A stretch of 64,000 nt of DNA. It comes from SYLG01 sp965226945. Its GTDB lineage: Bacteria > Planctomycetota > Planctomycetia > Gemmatales > Gemmataceae. A program made the position numbers and the translations under genes. Each line of letters begins with the position of its first letter. Within the stretch, counting starts at the first letter, position 1. The notes below the pieces were generated by a model. The model was not told the DNA's origin and made no database searches. It was given only the letters and a program-made list of their open reading frames with translations. Below are positions 17,891-27,144 of the stretch, in pieces. The stretch spans positions 3,286,001 through 3,350,000 of the forward strand of contig OZ245717.1 of assembly GCA_965226945.1 (NCBI GenBank). Reading direction: 5' to 3'.

Positions 17891-20122
17891 ATGATGGGTG
17901 GCCGCTGGTTTTTCATCTCCCTTCTTTTTTGCAGCGCATGGTGTTTGCCGGCATTTGGTGCCGGCACCTCTGCGGTGCAACGGAAAATCACCAAGGAACC
18001 GGTTTACCAAAGCAAGTCGCCGCGCTATGGCTTGCTCGCCTTTGGCAAGGAAGGCAAGGACCAGGTCTGGATCGTTCATGACGGCGACCTGCTCTATGTC
18101 GATCGCAACGGCAACGGGGACTTGACCGAACCGGGTGAGCGGATCGAGCGGCAAAAACCCCGCAAGGGTTTTGAGGATGCTTCCAGCCGGACCTTTGAAG
18201 CCGGGGAACTGAAACTGGGCGGGCTAACTCACAAGGGATTGACCATCTACGCCTATCCGATCAAGGAATACGCATCCGGCCCCCTGAGTCAGCGAGCCGA
18301 ATTCAAGGAGGCGAACAAGGAGCCCGAAGCGCCGGTGTACCGAGTGGGCTGTGAGGTCGAAGTTCCCGGCATCAAGGGTGGCGGTCAGGAGGGACGCCTG
18401 CACGTTATGGCGGGAATTTCCGATGCTCAGGGCTTTCTGATGTTGGGCAAAACGGCCGCAAGCGCATCGGTGATCCGCATGGGTGGCCCGATCCAGGTGG
18501 ATTTTCCCGATCTCAAGCCAAAATTACGCCCCGGTTATGCAGTCGAAGTAATGGTGTCGATCGGTTTTCCCGGGCAGGGGCCGGGGACTTTCGCCGCGAT
18601 CAGCTACGAAGAGACTTTTTCCGCGGAAGTGATACCCACAGTGGAAGTCGAAGTGGCCTCCGCAGTTCAGGGCATGCCTCCTTACCGTGAAAAATTCGAA
18701 CTACCGAGCCGGTGTTGACACACGAGCCTCTACGGCCCGGTTCGGGTCGATGCGAAGCAGCCTACGGGCAAAGCCACCGTGACCCTGTCTTTCCCCGCAT
18801 GGAAAGAAGGACAGGTCGTTCCCACAAGGCATGAGTTGGCGATCGTCAAGGGAGCGACACGGCATCCGATTTTGCCTGCTTCCCCCGAGCTTACCTGGAC
18901 GATCCGCCCCGCGGAAAAGCAAGCGAACATCTCGCATCAGAAGTATTCGCCTGACGGCAAGCGCCTGTTCCTGGCTGGCTATCCGTCGGGGATCGTCCAG
19001 TTCTGGGATCTGGAAAATCGCAAAGAAATCCGCCGGATGGAAAGCCACAAGGGTTATCGAGGGTCGTCCGACTATGCGCATCTGACCCCCGACTGGAAAA
19101 CGCTCTACATGGGGGAAGAGACCCGGAAAGTCACACAGATCGAAGATCAAGGCAAGAATGTTCGGTTTTTCGAGAACACGGGCAAGGTCCTGGTCTGGGA
19201 TGCCGAAACGGGCGAGCAAAAAAGCTCTCTCTACCCAGCCAGCGGCTATGGGGCCGGATATTGCCAGATGAGTCCCGATGGTAGAAAACTGGTCCTGGTC
19301 GAAATGAAGTCTTACAAGCCGTCGGAAGTCGGAAAAACCACCCTGGCGCAGACTTCCGTGTGGGATCTGAAAACGCAGGAGCGGCGCCTACTGGGCGATG
19401 CCTACATGGTGCCCAATTTTTCAAGCGACAGCAAGTTCGGATACTTCTCCATCACCAACTACGACAAGAAAACCTCGATCATCAAGAAGATCGATCTGGA
19501 CACCGGCAAGATGCTGGCCGAGTTCGATTGCGGCGAACAAAACCGGCACTTAAGCCTGCAGGGGGTGTCGCCGGACGATCGCTGGCTCGCTGTCAAGCTT
19601 GCGGGCAAGCTAGCTGCACCACCCACCACCCTATTTTTGGATACCGCCGATCTCAAGGAGAAAGGCCGGCTGGTGCTTGCGCCCGATCCCAAGAGTTATG
19701 GCTGGCAATCCGGGTCCTATAGCCCCGATGGCAAGCTCTTCGAGACTTCCGATGGGTTAGGCAACATCCACCTTTGGAGCCTCGAAGAAAAGAAAGTGAT
19801 CCGGGTCATTCCCATGGAGAATACCTCCGGGGTCCGGTCCTTCAGTCCCGACGGCAGGTATCTGGCGATCGCCTGGATGCCTAAGTATGACGAGTCTCTC
19901 GATGATGCCCGGGAACCCGAGCCGGCCGACATGCCGCAACCGCGCATCAGTTTGATCGATCTGAAGGATGCCGCCAAAGCACCTTTTGTCTTGGTCGCAC
20001 CGCATGGATATTGCGGGTCGCTTGCCTTTCGCCCAGACGGCAAACAACTTGCTTTCGGCAGCTGGGGCGCGGTTCATATCTTCGACATTGAGAAGCTGAT
20101 TAAGAAAAAAGAGAAGCCGTAA
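17891..20122 (+). CDS. Putative selenoprotein: secreted domain, Cys-Sec site, WD40-like propeller (copy 1)
   Basis: Two open segments, 17891-18718 and the WD40-like ORF from GTG 18779, lie in the same frame and are separated only by TGA 18716-18718 and 60 open bases. Read through, the product has 743 residues with Sec at 276 directly after a Cys (PSRC-U). Domains: signal peptide (MMGGRWFFISLLFCSAWCLPAFGAG), an N-terminal domain with the calcium-loop-like DRNGNGDLTEPGE near residue 77, the module U-H-T-S-L-Y-G-P-V-R-V, then a beta-propeller with repeats such as YSPDGKRLFLAGYPSG, FSPDGRYLAIAW and FRPDGKQLAFGS. Read-through places the propeller behind the signal peptide, outside the cytoplasm; as a separate ORF it would have none. 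The Cys-Sec pair suggests a redox function, which is inference. Confidence 0.75.
18716..18749 (+). promoter_or_regulatory. Recoded TGA and downstream SECIS-like hairpin, site 2
   Basis: TGA 18716-18718, preceded by TGT (Cys). Hairpin 18733-18749: CGGCCCG, loop GUU, CGGGUCG, seven pairs with one G-U. The loop begins 21 nt after the TGA, as in all five sites. Confidence 0.75.
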
Positions 20123-20135
20123 ATGACTTCTCTTT
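20108..20135 (+). terminator. Probable rho-independent terminator after copy 1
   Basis: AAAGAGAAG (20108-20116) pairs with CTTCTCTTT (20127-20135) around a 10-nt loop that contains the TAA stop of copy 1. A short T-run closes the stem. Its arm sequence recurs in the terminator after copy 4, so the ending was duplicated with the gene. Confidence 0.5.
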
Positions 20136-20296
20136 AGGTCGCTGCCACGCGGCCGATTCCACTTCGATAGACCCTAAAGCTGGCGAGTTTTTTGAACACA
20201 TCGAATCAAGAACCGGGAAAAGGAAATAAGAAAGAGTTGAGAGGATCTTGAACCGTAGACGAATTCGCCTAACGCCCAAGGGTGAGACCATCCATC

Positions 20297-22525
20297 ATGA
20301 ATCTTTACCGCTGGTTTCTGCTTTTTCTGCTACCCCTTCTATTTTCCAGTGCCTGGCAATCGCTTTCGATTGCAGCCGATACGTTTCCCGCGCCGCGTAA
20401 GATCGAAAAGGAGCCTGCCTACCAGTCCAAGACGCCACGTTACGGTCGACTCGTTTTCGGCAAGGAGGGGAAAGACCAGGTCTGGATCGTTCATGACGGC
20501 GACCTTCTCTATGTCGATCGCAACGGCAATGGGGACTTGACTGAACCGGGCGAGCGGATTGAACGGCAAAAGCCTCGCAAAGGTTTTGAAGATGCCCCGA
20601 GGAAAAACTTTGAAGTCGGTGAGCTCAAACTGGATGGGTTGACCCATAAAGACTTCATGTTGGAGGCCACTCCCCTTAAGCAATTTGCCACCGACGTCAA
20701 CGGTCGGCGGCCTGAGTTCAACGAAGAGATCCGGAAGGATTCCGAGGCGATCGTGTACAGCCTCTCTGGCGAGGTCGAAATCCCTGGCATGAAAGGGGGC
20801 GGCCAGGATGGACGATGGAGTGTGAGAGTGGGCCGTTGCGACACCCGGGGCTTTTTGATTTTTGGCAATCAAGCTGCAAGCGCTCCCGCCATTCGTCTTG
20901 GCGGGCCCATTCAGGTTGATTTTTACGAGGAAAAACCGCAACTGCGCCTCGGCTATGCGATCGAGGTTTACGTGTCGATCGGTTTTCCCGGGCAAGGTCC
21001 AGGAACCTTCGCCGCGATCGAGTACGAAGGAACCTTGCCAACTGAGGTCAAACCAGTGGTGGAGATCGAAGTAGCCTCCGCCTCCCAAGGGGTTCCTTCC
21101 TACCGCGAGAGGTACGAGCTACCGAGCCGCTGTTGACACATCAATCTTCACGGCCCGGTTCGGGTCGAGCCAAAGCAGGCCGCGGATAAGGCCATCGTGA
21201 CTCTTTCTCTCCCCGGCTGGAAAGAGGGGCAAGTACAATCCACGCGCCACTCGCTAGAGATTGTCAAGGGAATGGCGAAGCATCCCATCCTCCCGGTTTC
21301 CCGCGAACTTGCCTGGACGGTGCGCACCGCGGACAAGTTGGAAAGTTTCACCAGCCCGAAATTCTCTCTCGATGGCAAGCGCCTGTTCTTCATGAGCTAT
21401 CCCTCGGGAATCGCGCAATTCTGGGATCTGGAAAAACGCAAAGAAATCCGTCGCATTGAACGCCCCATGAATGTTCAAGGAAACTTTGAACAAACTCATT
21501 TGAGCCCCGATTGGAAAACGCTTCTCATTGCCGACGGGACTCGCAAGGTCAAGCCGATTGAAGGAGATAAGAAAGAGGTATTTATTGAACTCGGTGGCAA
21601 GGTTCAGCTTTGGGATGTCGAAACGGGCGAGCAAAAAAGGCTCCTCTACCCCCCCAGCGGATATGGTGTGGGGTACTGCCAAATGAGTCCCGACGGGAGA
21701 ACGTTCGTCCTGATTGAATTGAAATCGTACCGGCCTTCGGAGGTGGGACATTCTACCTTGGAGCAATCTTCCGTTTGGGATCTGAAAACTCAAGGGCGGC
21801 GACTGTTGGGCGATCATTCCATGATGCCTATTTTCTCCGGCGACAGCAAATCCGGTTTCTTTTGCATCAACAATTTCGACAGAAAAACATCGACTATCAG
21901 GAAGATCGACATCGAGAGCGGTAAGACTCTGGTGGAATTTCATTGGGATGAAAAAGATCGCCATATTAGCCTGCGAGGTATCTCGCGCGACAACCGTTTG
22001 CTCGCAGCGCAGCCAACGGGCAAACTGGGAGCGCCGCCCACAACCTTGTTTTTGGATGCGGCCACTCTCAAAGAGAAGGCCCGCCTGGTTCTTTCGCCTG
22101 ACCCAGAGACTGACGGGTGGCAAGTGGGTTCGTTCAGCCCGGATGGCAAGATGTACGAGACTTCAGACGGACAAGGGAATATTCATCTCTGGGACCTTGA
22201 GGAAAAGCGAGTTACCCGGGTCATTCCCATGGAAAACAACTCCCTGTTGCGCGCGTTCAGCCCCGACGGCCGATACCTGGCGATTGCCTGGATCCCAAAA
22301 ATTGACGAGTCGCTTAAGAACTCCCGGAATCCCGATCCGGCCGATTTGCCGCAGCCACGCATCAGTTTGATCGATCTGACCGACGCGGGCAAACCGCCGA
22401 ACGTGTTGATCGCGCCGCACGGCCATTGCGGCTCGATCGCTTTTCTTCCTGACGGCAAACAAATCGCCTTCGGCAGTTCGGGCGGACTTCACATTTTCAA
22501 CATCGAGAAGCTCGTGGCGAAATGA
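20297..22525 (+). CDS. Putative selenoprotein: secreted domain, Cys-Sec site, WD40-like propeller (copy 2)
   Basis: Read through TGA 21134-21136 this gives 742 residues with Sec at 280 after Cys (PSRC-U-HINLHGPVRV). An in-frame GTG at 20282 is possible, but ATG 20297 matches the Met shared by all four copies (PIM-x-x-x-R). Signal peptide MNLYRWFLLFLLPLLFSSAW; calcium-loop-like DRNGNGDLTEPGE; after the Sec module a propeller with SLDGKRLFFMSYPSG, FSPDGRYLAIAW and FLPDGKQIAFGS. Without read-through the second half would begin at GTG 21197. It overlaps the start of copy 3 by 4 bp (ATGA), which indicates co-translation. A 276-bp block around the TGA is identical to copy 3. Confidence 0.75.
21106..21381 (+). 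repeat. 276-bp block shared with copy 3 (first occurrence)
   Basis: By eye this stretch is identical, silent positions included, to 23337-23612. It spans the end of the N-terminal domain, the TGA, the hairpin and the start of the propeller. Flanking sequence differs, which fits recent gene conversion centred on the recoding site. Confidence 0.75.
21134..21167 (+). promoter_or_regulatory. Recoded TGA and downstream SECIS-like hairpin, site 3
   Basis: TGA 21134-21136 after a Cys codon; hairpin 21151-21167 CGGCCCG, loop GUU, CGGGUCG, again with 21 nt between TGA and loop. An extra C-G pair beyond an A-A mismatch could extend the stem. Confidence 0.75.
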
Positions 22526-24786
22526 AAGCACCAATCATGAGCGGTTGCCGCTGGTTTCTGCTACCTCTTCTATTTTCTAGCGACTGGCAATCGTCTTTGA
22601 TTGCAGCCGACACGTTTCCCGCGCCGCGCAAGATCGACAAGGAGCCCATCTACCAGTCCAAGACGCCACGTTACGGCCGACTCGTGTTCGGCAAGGAGGG
22701 GAAAGACCAGGTCTGGATCGTTCACGATGGCAATCTGCTCTATGTCGATCGCAATGGCAATGGGGATTTGACCGAACCCGGTGAGCGGGTGGAACGGCAA
22801 AAGCCTCGCAAAGGTTTCGAAGATGCCCCAAGGAAAACCTTTGAAGTCGGTGAACTCAAACTGGGTGGGTTGACCCACAAAGACTTTATTCTGGATGCCA
22901 CGCCTCTCAAGGAGTTTGCCAACGATGCCCTCGGTCGGCGGCTTGAGTTCAAAGAGGAAATCAAGAAGGATTCCGAGGCGTTCGTGTACTTCGTCACGGG
23001 CGAGGTTGAAGTCCCTGGCATGAAGGGAGGAGGCTTTGATGAACGATGGAGTGTGAGAGTGGGCCGTTGCGATACCCAGGGCTTTTTGATTTTTGGCAAT
23101 CGAGCTGCAAGCGCACCCGCCATTCGCCTTGGCGGGCCAATCCAGGTGGATTTTTACGAGGAAAAACCGCAACTGCGCCTCGGCTATGCGATCGAGGTTT
23201 ACGTGTCGATCGGTTTTCCCGGGCAAGGTCCAGGAACCTTCGCCGCGATCGAGTACGAAGGAACTTTGCCCGCTGAAGCTAAGCCGGTGCTGGAGATCGA
23301 AGTGGCCTCCGCCTCCCAAGGTGTTCCTCCCTATCACGAGAGGTACGAGCTACCGAGCCGCTGTTGACACATCAATCTTCACGGCCCGGTTCGGGTCGAG
23401 CCAAAGCAGGCCGCGGATAAGGCCATCGTGACTCTTTCTCTCCCCGGCTGGAAAGAGGGGCAAGTACAATCCACGCGCCACTCGCTAGAGATTGTCAAGG
23501 GAATGGCGAAGCATCCCATCCTCCCGGTTTCCCGCGAACTTGCCTGGACGGTGCGCACCGCGGACAAGTTGGAAAGTTTCACCAGCCCGAAATTCTCTCT
23601 CGATGGCAAGCGTCTGTTCCTCATGAGTTATCCCTCGGGAATCGCGCGGTTCTGGGATCTGGAAAAGCGCAAAGAAATCCGCCGCTTCGAACGCCCCAAA
23701 GATCATCGAAAGCCTTCCGAGCGAGCTCATTTGAGCCCGGATTGGAAGATGCTTGTCGTTGCCAACGGGACCGAGAAGGCCAAGCCGATTGGAGAGGATA
23801 AGAATGAAGTCTTTTTTGAATTTGGTGGAGAGATTCAAGTTTGGGATGTCGAAACAGGCGAGCAAAAAGGGCTCTTCAATCCTCCTATTGGGTATGGCGT
23901 GGGGCACAGCCAAATGAGCCCCGACGGGAAGATGCTGGTCCTGACGGAATGGAAGTCATATCGGGCTTCGGAGGAGGGTCGGCCTAACTTCGTGCAAACT
24001 TCCGTTTGGGATCTGAAAACGCAACAACGGCGCCTCTTGGGGAATGCCAATATGTTTCCCAATTTCTCCAGCGACAGCAAATTCGGATATTTTTGTATCG
24101 GCAATATCGACAATATCGACAATATCGACAAAAAAAGATCGGTCATTAAAAAAATCGATATGGAAAGCGGAAAGACTCTGGCGGAATGGAATTGGCTCGA
24201 AAAGGACCGCAGTATTAGCGTGCGGGATGTCTCGCACGACAACTGCTGGCTCGCAGTGCAGCCAACGGGCAAGCGTGGAGCGCCACCTACGACCTTGTTT
24301 TTGGATGCGACTACTCTCAAGGAAAAGGCCCGCCTGGTACTTTCACCTGACCCTAACACCCACGCCTGGCAAGCGGGTTCGTTCAGTCCGGATGGCAAGA
24401 TCTATGAGACTTCGGATGGGCAAGGAAACATTCATCTCTGGAACTTGGAGGAAAAGCGAGTCATCCGGGTCATTCCCATGGAAAACCACTCCCGTGAGCG
24501 CGCCTTTAGCCCCGATGGCCGATACCTGGCGGTGGCCTGGATGCCAAAGACTGACGAGTCACTTAAGAACTCCCGGATTCTCGATCCGGCCGATTTGCCG
24601 CAACCGCGCATCAGTTTGATCGATCTGAGCGACGCGGGCAAACCGCCAGTTGTCTTGGTTGCGCCGCATGGTCATTGCGGCTCCCTCGCTTTTCTACCTG
24701 ACGGCAAACAGCTCGCCTTCGGTAGTTCAGGGGGCGTTCACATTTTCGACGTCGAAAAACTAGTCACAAAAAATGAGAAACCCTAG
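22522..24786 (+). CDS. Putative selenoprotein: secreted domain, Cys-Sec site, WD40-like propeller (copy 3)
   Basis: Read through TGA 23365-23367 this gives 754 residues with Sec at 282 (PSRC-U-HINLHGPVRV). The ATG at 22522 overlaps the stop of copy 2 (ATGA); ATG 22537 is the alternative that aligns with the other copies. Signal peptide around CRWFLLPLLFSSDWQSSLIAA; DRNGNGDLTEPGE motif; propeller repeats SLDGKRLFLMSYPSG, FSPDGRYLAVAW, FLPDGKQLAFGS. The propeller carries an extra N-I-D repeat (24103-24129) absent from the other copies. A separate second ORF would start at GTG 23428. The next copy follows after 62 bp. Confidence 0.75.
23337..23612 (+). repeat. 276-bp block shared with copy 2 (second occurrence)
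   Basis: Identical by eye to 21106-21381; see that entry for content. The offset between the two blocks is 2231 bp. Confidence 0.75.
23365..23398 (+). promoter_or_regulatory. Recoded TGA and downstream SECIS-like hairpin, site 4
   Basis: TGA 23365-23367 after a Cys codon; hairpin 23382-23398, same stem and GUU loop as in copy 2, same 21-nt spacing. Confidence 0.75.
24103..24129 (+). repeat. Three tandem copies of AATATCGAC inside copy 3
   Basis: Three 9-bp units encode N-I-D three times in a surface-like stretch of the propeller (IGNIDNIDNIDKK). The other copies have N-Y-D, N-F-D or N-L-E once at this place. The unit is a multiple of three, so the frame is kept; slipped-strand expansion is the simple explanation. 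Confidence 0.8.
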
Positions 24787-24848
24787 CGAAATCAATAGGA
24801 AAGAATGATGACGATTCCCGGCCGCAAAGGATTCCGCCTCAACCTGGG

Positions 24849-27101
24849 ATGAGAAAACCAATCATGAATCGTTGCCGCTGCCTCCTGCTGGCCTTTCTAA
24901 CCTTGAACGTCTGGCAATCACACCTATCTGGGGCCGACGCGTTTCCGACGCCGCGCAAGATTGTCAAAGAGCCCACCTACCAGTCCAACACGCCGCGGTA
25001 CGGCCTGCTCGTTTTTGGCAAGGAGGGGAAAGACCAGGTCTGGGTCGTTCATGATGGAGATCGGCTCTACGTCGATCGCAACGGCAACGGTGATCTGACC
25101 GAGCCAGGAGAGTGCATCGAACGACTGAAACCTCGCAAAGGCTTCGAAGGGGCCTCAAGTCGAACCTTTGAAGTCGGTGAGTTCAACCTGGGCGGGTTGC
25201 ACCACCATGGGTTTCTCATTCGAACCGATCTACTCACGGAAGCGGCAATCGGGGCGGCAAAGCGGCGGCCCGAATTCAACGAAGAGATCAAGAAAGATCC
25301 CTCAGCGGTTGTGTACGCGATCAACGGCGAGGTGGACGTTCCTGGCATCAAAGGAGGGGGCCTCAATGGAGGAGTAAGCGTGTTGGCGGGGCCTTCCGAT
25401 GCCCACGGCTTTCTGATTTTTCGTAAGGACGCATCGAGCGCTCCCATCATCCGCCTTGGTGGTCCGATTCAGATTGATTTCCCGGATCTCAAACCGAAGC
25501 TACGCCCAGGCTTTGACGTTGAAGTGCTGGTATCGATCGGTTTTCCGGGGAGGGGTACAGGCGCTTTCACCTCAATCGGTTACCACGAAACGCTGCCCGC
25601 CGAAGCGAAGCCGATCGTTGAAGTCGAAGTCGTCTCGGTGACACAAGGCCTTCCTCCTTACCGAGCCAAATATGAACTGCCCAACCGCTGTTGAGGCACC
25701 AGTCTTTACGGCCCGGTCCGGGTCGATCCAAAGCAACCACCAGGCCATGCCCTTGTGACGCTATCCATTCCCGCGTGGAAAGAGGGTCAGGTGAGTTCCA
25801 CGCGCCATTCGCTGGAGATTGTCAAGGGAGTCGAGAGACATCCGAGTCTGCCGGTTTCTCGTGAGCTGACCTGGACGATTCGCCATCCGGACAAGGAGGC
25901 AAACATCCCGCATGTAAAATACTCCCCAGACGGTAAGCGCCTTTTCTTGACTGGCTATCCTTCAGGTGTGACCCAGTTCTGGGATCTGGAAAACCGCAAG
26001 GAGATCCGCCGCTTCGAAAGCGCCAAGGGGTTGCGCGGATCCTCCGATTACGCCCAAGTGAATCCCGACTGGAAAACGCTTCTCATTAGTGAAGAGACGC
26101 GGAAATCAACGCGGATCGAAAAAGACGGCAAAAAAGACTTGCTGCTCGAACGCAGCGGTACCGTCCAAATCTGGGATGTCGAAACGGGAGAGCAAAAGAG
26201 TTTTCTCTACCCTGAGAGCGACCATGGTCCAGGAAGTTTTCAATTGAGCCCTGACGGAAAAAAACTGGTCCTGGTCGAAATGAAATCTCTCCGGAGGTCC
26301 GAGCTCGGGAAGATTTCCCACGCGCAAACATCGCTTTGGGATCTGCAAACGCAAGCGAGGTATGTCCTTGGCGACTCCTTTCTGACGCCGACTTTTTCAA
26401 GCGACAGCAAATTCGGCTTCATCTCGGTGAGCAATCTCGAGAAGAAAACCTCGATGGTCAAAAAGATCGATCTGGACAATGGCAAAACTTTGGCGGAAAT
26501 CGATTGCAGCGAACTAGGCCAGACCATTCGCTTGGAAGGAATTTCGCCCGATAACCGCTGGATCGTGGCCCAGTTGGGAACTCGAATCGACTCACCGCCC
26601 ATCATCCTTTTTTTGGATGCAGCGACCCTCAAGGAAAAAGGTCGACTGGTACTTGAGGCGGCCGCCCCAAAAATCTCCGGCTGGCACATCAGTTCGTTCA
26701 GTCCCGACGGCAAGTTCTTCGAGACTGCAGACTGGAAAGGCAACATCCATCTCTGGAGCCTCGAGGAGAGGAAGGTCATCCGAATTATCCCCTTGGAAAA
26801 TGGCTCGTGGGTCCGTCAATTCAGCCCCGATGGTCGATTCCTGGCGATCGTGGGAATGCCAAAATATGACGCGTCGTTTGACGATACCCTCAACCCGGAT
26901 CCACTCGACATGCCGCAGCCGCGAATCAGCTTGATCGACTTGAAGGATCCCGCCAGACGGCCGATCGTCCTGATCGCGCCGCACGGCTACTGCGGCTCGC
27001 TCGCGTTTCGTCCCGACGGCAAGCAACTCGCCTTCGGCAGCTCGGGCGGAGTCCATATTTTCGATATCGAGAAGCTTGTCACGAAAAAAGAGAAGCCCTA
27101 G
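24849..27101 (+). CDS. Putative selenoprotein: secreted domain, Cys-Sec site, WD40-like propeller (copy 4)
   Basis: Read through TGA 25692-25694 this gives 750 residues with Sec at 282 (PNRC-U-GTSLYGPVRV). ATG 24849 is used; ATG 24864 is the alternative that aligns with copy 1. Signal peptide near CRCLLLAFLTLNVWQSHLSGA; DRNGNGDLTEPGE motif at about 80. Propeller repeats include YSPDGKRLFLTGYPSG, FSPDGRFLAIVG and FRPDGKQLAFGS. The residues after Sec (G-T) match the separate gene at 16478 rather than copies 1-3 (H-T or H-I), linking the two gene types. The separate second ORF would start at GTG 25755. It ends in a strong hairpin terminator. Confidence 0.75.
25692..25725 (+). promoter_or_regulatory. 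Recoded TGA and downstream SECIS-like hairpin, site 5
   Basis: TGA 25692-25694 after a Cys codon; hairpin 25709-25725 CGGCCCG, loop GUC, CGGGUCG, with the loop 21 nt after the TGA. The loop matches site 1 (GUC) and the stem matches sites 2-4. Confidence 0.75.
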
Positions 27102-27113
27102 AGGCTTCTCTTT
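27087..27113. terminator. Bidirectional terminator between convergent genes
   Basis: AAAGAGAAGCC pairs with GGCTTCTCTTT over 11 bp around a CTAGA loop. The TAG stop of copy 4 lies in the loop. On the minus strand the stem is followed by a run of six T, so it should also terminate the convergent gene ending at 27145. Confidence 0.75.
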
Positions 27114-27144
27114 CGCAGAGCGCAACGATCGAGTCCGCTGGGTT

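Noticed and set aside
18779..20122. Independent WD40 gene starting at GTG 18779 (and 21197, 23428, 25755)
   Set aside because: The GTG is a conserved Val codon inside V-T-L-S, no Shine-Dalgarno site precedes it, and the 60 nt before it are conserved as protein. It remains the fallback if Sec machinery is missing.
16478..27101. Global reassignment of TGA to an amino acid
   Set aside because: TGA ends many genes in the window in the normal place (for example 7579, 31315, 32244, 34024, 37768 and 46127), so only a context-dependent recoding fits.
17891..27101. TGA sites as frameshift or sequencing errors
   Set aside because: Both halves lie in one frame at all five sites, with no indel, and the same TGA in five separate genes is not explained by random errors.
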